Positions 11,364 through 22,352 are shown, counted from the first letter of the stretch. The stretch is DNA of 64,000 bases from Lichina pygmaea (GCA_963422465.1 OY730175.1:186001-250000), one strand, 5' to 3'. Program-made: numbers and translations. Notes: a model not told the origin generated them from the sequence alone.

Positions 11364-13255
11364 AGGCCAATAGCACTTCTCAACACAATTGGGAAGCTGA
11401 TGGAAGCTCTGGCAGCCACAAAGCTAAGTGAACTGGCTGAGAAAGAAAACCTGCTACCAGAAATCCAGATGGGCTTCAGAAAAGGAAGATCAACTGAGTC
11501 TGCACTATTTCTACTCACTTCCCAAGTTGAAAAAGTCTGGAAGGAAGGAATGGTAGCCAGTCTTCTTTCTCTGGATATCTCAGGAGCTTATGATAGAGTT
11601 CTGCCAGAAATTCTCAAGAAAATCCTGGAGAGAAAAGGAATCCCCAGCTGGTTTGTTAACTGGATCTTTTCTTTCACTACCCAAAGAAAAACCTCTCTTG
11701 TTTTTGACGATTCAGAGTCTTCTTTGTTTCCAGTACACTGTGGAGTCCCTCAAGGTTCACCTCTCTCTCCTATTTTATTTCTTTTCTATATTTCAGATCT
11801 TCATAATATTGTTCATACACCAGAGAAAGGTGTATCAGCTCTGGGCTTTGCAGATGATACAAACCTTCTGGCATTTTCCCCTTCTCTTAAAAGCAATCTC
11901 CTGAAGCTAAAGTCTACTCACTCCAAGTGTTTAGACTGGGCAAGAAAACATGGAATGAAGTTTGCACCTGAAAAGTATGAACTTCTCCATTTTTCTAGAA
12001 GAAGAACAGATAATCTTCAGCTCAGTCTAAGACTTGGAGAAGTGGTACTACAGCCTAAGAAAGAAGTGCGTATTCTGGGACTACACTATGATTCCAAGCT
12101 TCTCTGGAAAAAACACCAGAAAATCATGTTACAGAAAGCTTCCAAGTTTTTCTCAGCACTTTCCAGAACTACTTTTTCTACATGGGGTCTACCTGTTCTC
12201 TCTGCTAGACTTGTCCACACTGCAATACTGAGACCACTTCTCAGCTATGCAGTAGGAGTCTGGTTCAATCCCCACAAAAAACCTTCTAATATTTCTTCTC
12301 TAAATCTTTTCCAGACTAAGTGTCTAAAAACTATAGGAGGTGTCTTCAAAGCTACTCCTACATTTCTTATTGAAGGAGAACTATTCCTACCACCTCTTGA
12401 TCTTTATTTCAAATTCAGAACAGCAACTTTCCTACAATCTTTCTATTTTTCTAATACTTCTTCTAATCCTCTCTCCTCACTTCTCTATAAGCTCTTTTCC
12501 CAGATCACTGTTTTTGTTTCTACTCTGAGAACACCTCCAAAGTCTCTGTCTACTGTCACACCTAACTGGAAAGCAAGATGGCTAGAAGAACTAACCACTA
12601 ACCAAGATTACTCTAAGAAACAATTTCAAGAAGTGTTTCAGAAAGAGTGGGAAGCCAGATGGCAGGCAAACAGACAGAAGTGTTCTCCAGTCTGGGAGCT
12701 ATTTTGCAGACTACCCCAAAGGAAAAATCTCAAAGTTTTCAAAGACTTGAGAAAAGCTGAAGCTAGTCTTTACTTGCAGATTCTATCAGCAAGGATAGGA
12801 CTAGCCAGCTTTCTTTTCAGAGCAAATGTTCCAGACTTCCAATCCCCTCTATGTTCCTGTGGTTTTGGAGAAGAGACTGCTCAATATATCACTTTCTCTT
12901 GTAACAAGTTTCTTACTCAAAGACAGCAAGCCACTTTTCTTTCCTACAATTTCTCTACTTTACTTCAAAAGCCTAAAGTGCTTAAAGAATTTCTTCTCTG
13001 GTTTATGTCTTTGAAAAGACTAGACCAGTTTAACTTAGCACACCAACTCTTACCAGAAAACCTATCATCTCTGTGATTTTATTTTCTCCAGACACTGCAT
13101 ATTCTCCCAGATAATTCCCTAGTCTTACCCAAGTCTCAGTTTTTATTCCTCCAAAGGTTTTCTGGGAAAAAAAAGTATGTATCTAGAAGTTCTGCATGGC
13201 TCACCAGCCAAATCAGAGTAAGAATAAAATAAAATAAAAATAAAATAAAAAATGT
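11364..13255 (+). mobile_element. 5'-truncated LINE (family 1, copy E) with open RT segment
   Basis: Encodes the last ~570 residues of a non-LTR ORF2 without a stop, from WRPIALLN to NLSSL, ending at 13076. It contains the reverse transcriptase motifs LDISGAYD, VPQGSPLSPILFLFY and FADD, so the catalytic Asp residues are intact. The endonuclease and the start of RT are missing, as expected for incomplete target-primed reverse transcription. A TAAAATAAAA-type tail (about 13210-13253) marks the 3' end. The terminal zinc knuckle reads CSCGFGEETAQYITFSC, with Tyr where copy D keeps His. Confidence 0.85.
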
Positions 13256-14632
13256 CCTCTCACATCTGTTGCCTTATGGCAGTAAATGTCTGGACTACTC
13301 TAAGGGATACCTTATCTTCTGGTAGGTTGCTTTCCTAATCATGAGTAACTTCCATGATTATCTAGTCAACACTAGCCTCCTGCTGGTTGTTGGTAGCTTC
13401 CTCTTGTTAAACAATATTTTGAAGTTTGCACTGGAGTGTAGGTAACAACAGGGAAGTACTATCCTGACTATTGTCCAGGTCAGGCCTCTGCAACAATCTG
13501 TCAGTGGGGTTTTTACTCTCCAGCCTGTAATCAATAACAAAGTTAAATCTGGATAGCCACTCAGCCTATTATACCTGTCTCCCAGTCAGTGTCTTTGTTG
13601 TCATGAAATAACACAGATTTGCATAGTCTGTCAAGACCATGATGGGGAATCAGCTCCTGTCCAGTGTTGCAGTCCGTACTGTGCCGTCCTAACCGAGTAT
13701 AGGATTAAGGGCGAGATGCGGAAGGCGGGTTGGTTCTCGCAGGAGAGGAGTGTCAAGGAGCGCGAAGGGGTTTAGTGGAACGTGGTGGTGGTGACACCTG
13801 ATCAATGGCTTCATACAAGAGGATTGTATTGAAGTAGATCTAGTTGTCTGGATCACAACATGAGTTGAAGACGATCGTTCCATAAGGGAACTATCGCCGG
13901 ACTATATAGTGCTGGCCTGTCAAGATGATCAAGATTGTCTTGACAGTCTCGATGTCAAGAAGGTGAGATTGTCTCGACAGTCCCACCATGTTATGCACCC
14001 TGCGTCAAGACTAGTGAGATTGTCTTGATGCTTCATGCACACTGCGTCGAGACTGGTGAGGCTGTCTTGATGCTTCCTGCATCCTGCATCGAGACTGGTG
14101 AGATTGTCTCGATGCTTCATGCATGCTGCGTCAAGCCGCCCGTGTGTGTCTCGACAGTCACGTGACCCCTTGTTGGTTGGTCACTTGACTTCCATAGTGT
14201 CCTCTTGCCTGGCCCGCGGCCTGATTGCCTATAAATGAGTGGCTCCCATCCCAGGGGTCGTAACATCCAGATAATAACACTATTCCTTGAACACCATGAC
14301 AATAGCCAGCAGTTCACTGTTGTGGATCTTGTAATTCTATTCTACTGCCATCATCTTCTGTGAAAAGAAGGCAATCAGATGCCAATGTTGTTCTTCAGAC
14401 TTGCCCCCAGCTGGTTGGGTCAACACACCTCTAATCACATACCTGGATATGTCAGTTACAACTTGTATTAGTTTGTCAGAGTCAAAATACACCAGCACTG
14501 GTACTTTCAGGAATTTCTTCTTTAGCATGTTAAATGCCTTCTTGGCCTCAGTCAACAGATGGAAGATCACTTCCTTAACTGTAGTCTTCTTGAGGTGTTC
14601 TGTCAAGATAGTGGTAATTTATGAAAACTCCT
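13256..14632 (-). pseudogene. Gypsy element 3 fragment: RNase H region, split by a solo LTR
   Basis: The minus strand reads through the RT thumb and RNase H of a Ty3/Gypsy polyprotein: FDSDKLIQVVTDISRYVIRGVLTQP, AFFSQKMMAVE, and beyond the solo LTR ANLCYFMTTKTLTGRQ and FNFVIDYRLESKNPTD. The catalytic Asp of TDAS has become TDIS and several stops are present. The solo LTR at 13665-14265 interrupts it. The upstream RT part lies at about 19960-20975, beyond the inserted LINE A. Confidence 0.8.
13665..14265 (-). mobile_element. Solo LTR of the Gypsy-2 family, TSD TCCAG
   Basis: 601 bases, the reverse complement of the LTRs at 27096-27650 and 32993-33591. It is flanked by TCCAG at 13660-13664 and 14266-14270, so it is a genuine insertion reduced to one LTR by recombination. 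It carries three copies of the 44-base internal tandem unit. It retains more CpG than the other copies. Confidence 0.9.
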
Positions 14633-14807
14633 AGATTTTTGATTTTTGATTTGATTCTTACACTGTTTGTAGCTTTACAGCCATGCAGACCTTCCAGCTA
14701 ATAGTGAACTTCTTCAGAAAACCTTTAAAGGAATAAAAACTGAAGACAGGGAGGTGACTAGAAAGTGTAGCAAAAGGAAATCTTGTAGTGTCTGGTAGGA
14801 AAAGCTT

Positions 14808-17800
14808 CTAGATGTTGGAGTGTGAATAGTGAAGTTTGAAAGCCAGATTAAATTGGTTTAGTCTTTTCAAAGACATAAACCAGTACAGAAACTTCTGTAG
14901 AAGCTCTGGGTTTGAAATAATAGTAGTGAAATCTTGGGGGTTAAAGAGAGCATGTTGTCTTTGACTTGAGTAGAGAGAGCATGAAAAGGTGATATACTTT
15001 ACTGTCTCTTCTGCTTGACCACACATGCATAGGGGGGTAGGAAAGTCAGGGACTCCAGCTCTGAAAAGAAAACTTGCTAGACCAATTCTCCCAGTTCTGG
15101 TTTGCAGTAGTAGACTTGCCTCAGCTTTCTGTAGCTCTTTGTAGAGCTTTAGGTTGTTGTAGTGAGGTTTTTGGCAAAACACCTGCCATCCAGCATAGTC
15201 TTTTCTTTTCTTCTCCTCCCATTGGTTTTCCCACTCTTTAGTAAAGAGTATTTGTAGTTCTTTCTTTGAACTAGCCTGGTTAGTAGTTATTTGACTTAAC
15301 CAAGTGAACTTCCAATTAGGAGAGATAGTTGAGCATTTCTTTAAAGGTTTCCTCAGTGAAGAAGCATAGGAAGAAATAGTAGAAAAGGTACTGTCAAGAA
15401 AGTCTTTCAGAGAGGAGGTTTGGATAGAAGATAGAAAACAAGCTGTGCGAAATTTAAAATAGAGATCTAGAGGTAAAAGAAAAAGCTCACTCTCTAATAG
15501 AAAAGAAGGAGTGGCTTTGAAAGCACCCCCAATAAGTCTCAGACATTTGTTTTGGAATATGATAAGAGAGGAAATATTAGAGGATTTTCTGAGTGGGTTG
15601 AACCAAATTCCCACTGCATAGCTCAGTACAGATCTGAGTATTGCAGTGTACACAAGGCGTGCTGTGAGAACTGGAAAGCCCCAGGTGGAGTAAGAGGTTC
15701 TAGAAAGAGAAGATAGTGCTTTTTGTGCTTTTTGAAGAATAATTCTCTGGTGTTTGTGCCAGTGGAGTTTGGCATCCAGGTACACTCCCAATACTCGCAC
15801 TTCTTCTTTTGGTTTTAGAATCACATTCCCAAGTCTAAGCTTGAGCTGCAGATTGTCTGATCTTCTTCTGGAAAAATGAAGTATTTCATATTTCTCAGGA
15901 GAGAAGACCATTCCATGTCTTGCAGCCCAAGATAGACATTTAAGATGTGTATTCTTCAACTTCAGAAGGTTGCTTTTAAGAGAGTGTCCAAATGCAAGCA
16001 GATTTGTATCATCTGCAAATCCCAGAGCAGAAACACCAGTAGTAGGAGAATGTACAGTCTCATGAAGTTCAGAAATATAGAATAGAAAAAGAATAGGAGA
16101 CAAAGGGGAACCTTGGGGAACTCCACAGTGAATAGGAATAGAAGAGGACTCAGAGTCATCAAAAACTAGAGTGGTGGTACGTCTGGTACAGAAAGAGAAG
16201 ATCCAAGAAGTTAGCCAGAGAGGGATTCCTTTTCTCTCCAGAATCTTTTGAAGAATCTCTGGAAGAACTCTGTCATATGCTCCTGAGATGTCCAGAGAAA
16301 GTAGAGATGCAACCATGCCTTCTTTCCAGACTTTTTCCACTTGGGAAGTTAGAAGGAAGAGTGCTGATTCAGTTGATCTGCCTTTCCTGAACCCCATCTG
16401 GATTTCTGGCAAGAGTTTAGCCTCTTCTGCTACCTTGCTTAGTCTGGCTGCTGTAATAGCTTCCATCAGCTTGCCAGTTGTGTTTAGCAGAGCTATAGGG
16501 CGCCAGGCTTTAGCTTGGTTATAGATTCCCTTGCCAGGTTTTCTTAGACAGACTGTTTTTGCATTCTTGAATTTCTCTGGAAAGTATTCCAGTCTCCAGC
16601 ATGTTGATGTGAGAACAGCTATAGCTTGGCAGAACTTGGGACCCAGAGCTTTCAGAAATCCATTTGGCAGCTTGTCTTTTCCTCCTGCTGTAAAAGGTTT
16701 CTTCTTGTTCAGAATTTGCTCCACTTCTTCAGTGCTAACCTCCTGAGAAAGCTGGATCTCTGGGGTACTCTGGTGACTTTCTGTACTTGGTTCTGGAACA
16801 CGTGCTTCTGGAAAGAATTGAGCTGAGAAAGATTTTGTCTTCTCCTCAAAGCTTTTGGCTAGTCCTTCTTGAGTCTCCAGATCAGGGACCAGAGGAAGAT
16901 CAGGGGTCTTGTTAGCTTTTGATTTTCCCCACTTTGCAAGCTTCCAGAATTTTGAGGAACTGGCTAGCTCATGAACTTGTTTTCTGAAGGTGTTCTGTTT
17001 GCCTTCTCTGACAGCTTTCTTCTTGAGCTTAGTTGCTTCTTCTAGCTCTTCTTGGCTTGCCTGTCCTCTGAGCACTTGTCTTCTTATTCTTCTTTCCTGC
17101 TTAACTTTAGTTTGGATCTCTTGGTTCCACCAGGGGACTGAGTGGCTAGATTGCTTCTGGAGTTCTGTGCATCTGTCTGCTATTTCTTGGAGAAAGTGGT
17201 TAAGATATTCCAAGTACTCGTCCACTTCATGTTTATCTTGAAAGTGGAAGGGCAGCTGCAAATTATTACACTCTTGTTTTGCCAGGTTTGTGTCCAGTGT
17301 TTTCCAGTTCCTTTCTGGCTTCCAGGTTTTTCTTGGTGAGTCCAGGTCCAGGCTAGTTAGCACAGGTCTGTGGTCAGACCCATGAAAGAACTGCAAAGCA
17401 ATTTTAGAAAAGATTAGAGAGTTAGAAAGAGAAGAAGATATAAAGGAAAGATCAATAGGTGAACAGGGTTTGTGGGAAAGAGATCTAGCTCTTGTGGGTG
17501 TAAAAGGTGCAATAGCTAACTCCAGATTTGAGTTTTTCATTAGAGTTTGGAACTTGTGTGCAGTGTCAGAATATAGTCTTCTTTTCTTTGACCAGTCAGG
17601 GTGGTGAAGATTTGAGTCTGTAAGAAGAATATACTGCCCTTTTGCTTGTAAAGCATTTTGGAGTAGACAGAGAAGAGCTTCTGATGCTTGTAGGTAGTTC
17701 TCTTGACTTGAGGGAGTGAAGTATAGATTATGCACCCACAGAGAAGTAGAGGTGTTTTCCAGATGAATTTCAAGAGAAACAAAGTCTTTACTCCAGAAAG

Positions 17801-18050
17801 TAGGGTGGAGAGATGACAGATTCAGGTTTTTGTTAATAAGAAAAAGAGTTCTACCAATCTCTGGAGAAAATAAAGGAAGAAAAGAAGAAAAAACAGTTGA
17901 GGTGCTGGTTTGAAGGTGAGGATTCTTCCAGGGTTCTTGAAGTGCAATAATATCTACTTCTTGAAGAGTTGGGGTTGCTAGAAGTAGCTCTTGGACTGAT
18001 TGGCTTTTCTGCACATTGTATTGAAGAAGTGTGAACTTTGTATTCTTCAT
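14808..18050 (-). CDS. LINE ORF2: endonuclease / reverse transcriptase
   Basis: 1080 residues, uninterrupted. Residues 1-235 form an AP-type endonuclease: Asn at YNVQ (11-14), catalytic Glu in ALQEPW (36-41), TDSNLHHPDW (144-153) and SDHRP (225-229). After a charged helical linker the RT core spans about 500-760, with LDISGAYD (Asp587), VPQGSPLSP (644-651) and FADD (678-681). A carboxy zinc knuckle reads CMCGQAEETVKYITFSC, where the His of the usual C-x-C-x7-H-x4-C pattern is Tyr. No RNase H motif was seen, although many Tad1 elements have one. The enzyme nicks target DNA and copies LINE RNA in place. Confidence 0.9.
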   Translation of the reverse strand: MKNTKFTLLQYNVQKSQSVQELLLATPTLQEVDIIALQEPWKNPHLQTSTSTVFSSFLPLFSPEIGRTLFLINKNLNLSSLHPTFWSKDFVSLEIHLENTSTSLWVHNLYFTPSSQENYLQASEALLCLLQNALQAKGQYILLTDSNLHHPDWSKKRRLYSDTAHKFQTLMKNSNLELAIAPFTPTRARSLSHKPCSPIDLSFISSSLSNSLIFSKIALQFFHGSDHRPVLTSLDLDSPRKTWKPERNWKTLDTNLAKQECNNLQLPFHFQDKHEVDEYLEYLNHFLQEIADRCTELQKQSSHSVPWWNQEIQTKVKQERRIRRQVLRGQASQEELEEATKLKKKAVREGKQNTFRKQVHELASSSKFWKLAKWGKSKANKTPDLPLVPDLETQEGLAKSFEEKTKSFSAQFFPEARVPEPSTESHQSTPEIQLSQEVSTEEVEQILNKKKPFTAGGKDKLPNGFLKALGPKFCQAIAVLTSTCWRLEYFPEKFKNAKTVCLRKPGKGIYNQAKAWRPIALLNTTGKLMEAITAARLSKVAEEAKLLPEIQMGFRKGRSTESALFLLTSQVEKVWKEGMVASLLSLDISGAYDRVLPEILQKILERKGIPLWLTSWIFSFCTRRTTTLVFDDSESSSIPIHCGVPQGSPLSPILFLFYISELHETVHSPTTGVSALGFADDTNLLAFGHSLKSNLLKLKNTHLKCLSWAARHGMVFSPEKYEILHFSRRRSDNLQLKLRLGNVILKPKEEVRVLGVYLDAKLHWHKHQRIILQKAQKALSSLSRTSYSTWGFPVLTARLVYTAILRSVLSYAVGIWFNPLRKSSNISSLIIFQNKCLRLIGGAFKATPSFLLESELFLLPLDLYFKFRTACFLSSIQTSSLKDFLDSTFSTISSYASSLRKPLKKCSTISPNWKFTWLSQITTNQASSKKELQILFTKEWENQWEEKKRKDYAGWQVFCQKPHYNNLKLYKELQKAEASLLLQTRTGRIGLASFLFRAGVPDFPTPLCMCGQAEETVKYITFSCSLYSSQRQHALFNPQDFTTIISNPELLQKFLYWFMSLKRLNQFNLAFKLHYSHSNI

Positions 18051-19447
18051 GTAGACATTTCATCTTCAAAGATCTTGAAGGGGTTGACTGACTGCTTTCC
18101 CCCTGTGTTTGTTGATCTTGTAGACAGAATTTGCACTTCTGGAGACCCTCCTCTGAGTCTCTCTGAGCTTCTAGTTGGCTCTGTGGTTTTCCGTCTTTTT
18201 CCCCCTGGAAGAGTCTGTATGAAGGGGAAAGTAACTGGAGACTGTGTGACTGAGACAGTGGTAGCAGTGGAGATCTCATACTTCCCTGGGCGGGAAATCC
18301 ATGCCTCTCTTGCCTTCTTGACTGCTTCTTGGCGTACTGGGCATGTGCTAGCCCAGGCTGGGTGAGCTCCTTTGCAGTTGCTGCATTTTGGCTTTAGCAG
18401 TTGCTCAGGGATTTGGCAGGTTCTTCTTTCATGCTGGCCTCCACAGGCACCACATACAGCTTGATTCCTGCACAGGCGAGCTTGGTGTCCATACCCAAAG
18501 CACTTGAAGCATTGTGCCACCACTGTGTTAGCCAGAAAAGGCTCTGCCTCATGCAATCTGTGGCCCAGCACTACTCCACTCTCAATTAGAAGATTGGCCT
18601 GTTCCGGGGTGGCCAGATCCAGGTGGAGTGAAGTAACTGGTTTCTTTTGAGCTATAGCCTTCTTTGACCAGTAGGCTCTTAGAATAGTGATTTGCTTGCT
18701 CAGGGATGGGTTGCTGTTCTGGATAGTCTGGCGAGTTTTTTCCAGGTTTTCTGGCTGGATGTCTGTGGTTCTGACTCCATGAATCAACACTGGGAATCTC
18801 TTGGGTTGGATAGTTGCTTCCTTGGTAAAAATAGCTGATATCCAGGCAGAGTCTTTCTCCAGAAAACTCTTAGTCTCTTGGGTTTCAGTGTTAATAAGAA
18901 TGTCCCCTGAGGGAAGTTTTCTCACTGCTCTGACTTGTTTATTATAGGGACTGGGGAGCCTGTCTTGGAGAGCTTGAAAAAGCTGGATGTGAGTCCTGTT
19001 GGCCATATCAGGTGTCTGGTTACCAGGGTGGACAAGAACTTCCTTCAGAATCCTTGGAGCTAGAGGGATTTGAGCTGGGATATGTTTCTGAACAGCCTGG
19101 GCATATGATGGCTTAGATTCTTGCTTGTCTAGCCGCTTGCTAATATTCTCCAGCTCCTGGAAAATCTTGTTGGTCAGACCAGTGGGGAGAGACTGGGTTT
19201 TGGTGGACTGGGCTTCATTAGTACAAGAGTTTTTCTTAATATTCTCCCAGCTTTTCAGTACAGATTCTGGGGTAGCTTGAGTCTTGAGCCATGAGTCCAG
19301 TAGGTTGTAGTCATTCTGGAGAGCTGGATAGGGGGTAGAAGAACTAGGCTGAGTACCAGCAGAACTGGGAGCTGGCATTGTTGGAGAAGGTGTTGTTTTT
19401 CTGGTAGTGTTCTGGGAGGAGTCCGGTTTCTTCTTTTTGACAGGCAT
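18047..19447 (-). CDS. LINE ORF1: nucleic-acid-binding gag-like protein
   Basis: 466 residues from the ATG at 19447 (MPVKKKKPDSS). The amino part is Pro/Ser/Thr-rich and low in complexity. The middle (LFQALQDRLPSP...FLEKDSAWISAIF) resembles the RRM-like domain of LINE ORF1 proteins. The end has three zinc knuckles: C-x2-C-x4-H-x4-C (CFKCFGYGHQARLC), C-x2-C-x3-H-x4-C (CGACGGQHERRTC) and C-x2-C-x3-H-x6-C (CSNCKGAHPAWASTC). Such proteins coat LINE RNA and act as chaperones in target-primed reverse transcription. The stop overlaps the ORF2 start as ATGA, which suggests reinitiation of the same ribosome. No stop interrupts it. Confidence 0.88.
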   Translation of the reverse strand: MPVKKKKPDSSQNTTRKTTPSPTMPAPSSAGTQPSSSTPYPALQNDYNLLDSWLKTQATPESVLKSWENIKKNSCTNEAQSTKTQSLPTGLTNKIFQELENISKRLDKQESKPSYAQAVQKHIPAQIPLAPRILKEVLVHPGNQTPDMANRTHIQLFQALQDRLPSPYNKQVRAVRKLPSGDILINTETQETKSFLEKDSAWISAIFTKEATIQPKRFPVLIHGVRTTDIQPENLEKTRQTIQNSNPSLSKQITILRAYWSKKAIAQKKPVTSLHLDLATPEQANLLIESGVVLGHRLHEAEPFLANTVVAQCFKCFGYGHQARLCRNQAVCGACGGQHERRTCQIPEQLLKPKCSNCKGAHPAWASTCPVRQEAVKKAREAWISRPGKYEISTATTVSVTQSPVTFPFIQTLPGGKRRKTTEPTRSSERLRGGSPEVQILSTRSTNTGGKQSVNPFKIFEDEMST

Positions 19448-19950
19448 AGGGTAGGTAACCTGCACAGTGGGTTGTTCACAAAGGGTCACCTGGTTCCTAG
19501 CAGTAATTGCACAATCCTGGGACCACTCCCCAAGACTGTACTTTCCTGGGCAGTCTTTTCCAACTAGACTCTAGGGAAATCTGGCTGTATTAACTCAAGC
19601 TGGAGACCACACCCCCTGCCTGAGCTTTCCTAGAGTTTTTCAACTCTACCAGCACTAGAGGCAAGCTCTAAACCATTTCTCTTATCCTGGGAGCCCTGAT
19701 CTCCTTGATGCTAGATGTTTCTCTTGAGAGAAGTTCAAGCTGTTATCTGTCTGACTGGGAGTACTTGCTCAATCCTGGGACCACACCCCAAGACTGAGTG
19801 TTCCTAGGTAATTGGGGCCTGTCCCCAGTCTTTCAGAATCCCACTGGCCACTCTCTGCCTTGTTATAGATAGTCTGTTGGTTGTTGAAGTTGAAGATCAA
19901 AGATTCAGAGATCACAACTTTTGACAAACAAGCTGGGTTACCCAAAGTGA

Positions 19951-20975
19951 TGGGTTTTCACCTTAAGGTTTTGGTGGTTCCCAACAGATACTCGCTTGGT
20001 TTCCAGAACTTCTGACAAAGTCCGGTGATTATCAGAAGTGATGGTCCTTGAACGTAGTGGTACTGGGAAGAGTTTTTGATCGTCTGACTCTGTCTATGTA
20101 GAACACATTTCAATTGTTTGGCAAAAAGCTTTACTCTGTGGAGGTACTCTAGCACTTGACAGACATAGTCAGTGTGCTCCCAGTGATTGTCAGAGAAGAT
20201 CAAGATGTTGTCTATGTAAACAATACAGAAAACATTGATCAAATCTTCCAACATAGTCTCTATGAAGACTTGGAATATTGTAGGCATGTTTGCTATTCTG
20301 AACAGTATGACCAAGTACTTGAAATAGCTGTACCTTGTCTGGAACACACTTTTCCATTCATCACTTTTCTTGATCTGGATCTAGTGGTATATGTTATAGA
20401 AGTCAATCTTCAAGAAGACTTTTGCTGTGCAGAGTCTATTAAAAAGCTCCCAGATCAACAGTAACAAACTAAAGTTCTTTCTAGTTTTTTTGTTAAGTCT
20501 ATGGTAGTTGATACAGATCTACAAAGTGCTATTCTTCTTCAGGATGAAGATAATCAGTGCTCCAGCTGGTGATATTGAATAACAGATCTAACTCTTCCAC
20601 AGGTATTTGTCCAGGTACTTCTTAAGAATACCAAGCTTCTTCTCTGAAAGCTTGTAGATAGGTTCTTTCAGTGAGTCTCCACCTTCCAGCTTGATTGTGT
20701 GGTTGTGCATCATGTGCTTGGGCAGTTACTGTGCCTTCTCAGCAGAGAACATGTCTGTGTAATCTTCAATTTTGTGTGGTAGGTCAAGCTCCTCCAGCAC
20801 TTCTCCAGTGATGGCCACTATAATGTGGGTGTCACCCAGCTCCTCACTGGTGCAAAACCACCATTCAACAACTTGCATCTTGTTTGGGAGGGTTACTGTG
20901 TTGCAAAAGCTTTCAGGTGTCATGATCTCTATGTTCTTGGCCTTTGATCAGTAGTGCCAGGTCTGCTGAGGCCAA
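19951..20975 (-). pseudogene. Gypsy element 3 fragment: reverse transcriptase region
   Basis: The minus strand reads as a decayed Ty3/Gypsy RT. From right to left: KLEGGDSLKEPIYKLSEKKLGILKKYL, SPAGALIIFILKK, ICINYHRLNKK, FLKIDFYNIYH, WKSVFQTRYSYFKYLVILF and VYIDNILIFSD, where the catalytic YVDD has become YIDN. Stops and shifts are frequent. Sequence between about 19955 and 20090 is not clearly collinear with RT and may include another small insertion. The downstream RNase H part continues at 14632, so LINE A landed between them. Confidence 0.75.
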
Positions 20976-21840
20976 TTTATTTATTTATTTTATTTATTTT
21001 ATTCTTACACTGATTTAGCTGTAGAGCCATGCAGAACTTCTAGGTACATGTTTGTTTCTCCAGAAAACCTTTGGAGGAATAAAAACTAGAGCTTGGGAGA
21101 GACTAGAGAAAATCTTGAGGAATATGCAGTAGCTAAGGAAATTTGTACATGTAGCTATTTGTTAAAATAAATAGTTGACTTGGTAGAGCTTAGAAAGAGA
21201 GTTGGTGGGCTAGGTTGAACTGGTCAAGTCTTTTCAAAGACATAAACCAGAAAAGAAGTTTAGGAAGTAGCTTGAAGGAGAATCAGATAGATAGGAAATC
21301 TTGTAGAGGGAATTGGACTTGTTGTCTTTAGTTTGAAAATTTGTTACAGAAAAAAATAATGTGTTGGGCTGTTTCTTCTCCAAAACCACAGATGTATAGA
21401 GGGGAGTTAAAGTCTGGAACATTTGCTCTGAAAAGAAAACTGGCCAGTCCTATTCTTGCTGACAGAATTTGAAGAAATAGACTAGACTCAGCTTTCCTCA
21501 AATCTTTGAAGATATTGAGATTTTTCTTCTGTGGCCTTCTGGTGAACATGTCCTAAATAGCAGAACAATTTCCTCTGCTTACCTGCTATCTGGCTTCCTA
21601 TTCTTTGTGGAAAACCTTCTGTAAACTTTTCTTTGAGAAGTCTTGGTTGGTAGTTAGTTGTTCCAGCCAGACTGTTCTCCAGTTTAGAGAAATAGTTGTC
21701 AGAGACTTTGGTGTAGTTCTGAGAGAAGAAACATAGAGAGAAATTTGACTGTGTAGTTTGTGGAGAAGTGTAGAAGGAGAGTTGGGTAGTGTGTTTGAAT
21801 AGAAAGATAAAAGAAAACATGCTGTTCTTATCTTGAAGTA
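20976..21840 (-). mobile_element. 5'-truncated LINE (family 1, copy C)
   Basis: Starts (3' end) with TTTATTTATTTTATTTATTTT at 20976-21002 and reads on the minus strand through the terminal ORF2 segment: RKNLNIFKDLRKAESSLFLQ, SARIGLASFLFRANVPDF and ICGFGEETAQHIIFFC. Upstream it ends abruptly at an LTR at 21841. Stops and shifts make it inactive. Confidence 0.8.
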
Positions 21841-22107
21841 TGTCACGGTTCTGGCCCTGTTGCATATCTGGCACAAGTCACGCACCTTGCCGGGAAGTTC
21901 CATCTGCACTGTTGCCTGTTTGCTCCACTGTATCCCCTGCCTATAAGAACTTCTCCTGCTCCCCCAGCTTCTTCTCTTCTTCTTTTCTCTTTTCCTTCCT
22001 TGTCTTTCGTCTTGTACATCAATCCAAGTCTCAAGTCTCAAGCCAAGTCAGGTCAAGGTTACCGAATCAGTTAGGCTCGAGTTCTGCTCTGCCATTGCCT
22101 CGTCACA
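21841..22107 (+). repeat. LTR of the Gypsy-1 family (copy L1), no matching TSD
   Basis: 267 bases, TGTCAC...GTCACA, matching the LTRs of the element at 34597-39995. Left flank AAGTA and right flank TGATC do not match. It is therefore probably a recombination product and not a simple solo LTR. It has one copy of the 49-base internal unit. Confidence 0.8.
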
Positions 22108-22352
22108 TGATCTGCATAGCCAACACAAGCCAGCCATGACCAGCTATAACTAGCTAGCTACTTGAGACAGCTGTGCAGTGGCTTGGAGATTGGTTGGGGT
22201 CACTTAGCTAGATACTCTGTTCTCAGCTCTATAGTATATAGAGCTGCTCTCACTGTTCTCTTTGGAGACTAGCAAACAATTCTAGTAACACACTTGATTC
22301 TTCCCACTAAGCAGTCACCTGAGCACACTGCTGGTAACATTCTCACACCACA
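22108..22352 (+). repeat. Diverged LTR-like fragment related to element A
   Basis: Shares spaced words with the right two-thirds of the element A LTR, such as GGTTGGGG...AGCTAGA, TATAGAGCTG, ACTAGCAAACAATT and CACACTGCTG. Too diverged for boundaries. No coding content. Confidence 0.4.

Larger units (their letters stand above)
14633..19950 (-). mobile_element. Full-length LINE (family 1, copy A) with two intact ORFs
   Basis: A non-LTR retrotransposon, probably of the fungal Tad1/I-like group, inserted in the same strand sense within Gypsy element 3. It has a 5' region of about 450 bases with two copies of CAATCCTGGGACCAC about 262 bases apart, ORF1, a four-base overlapping ORF2, and a 3' tail of AATCAAAAATC-type repeats at about 14633-14660. 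The 5' boundary is uncertain (somewhere in 19890-20090). Fragments of the same family occur at 11364, 20976, 23152 and 33939. This is the only copy here without disabling stops. Confidence 0.85.

Noticed and set aside
13929-14120. Repeated MKHRDNLTSLDAG peptide in a small minus-strand frame, CRISPR-like spacing
   Set aside because: It is the 44-base tandem unit of the Gypsy-2 LTR, present in the other LTR copies; not a coding repeat or CRISPR array.
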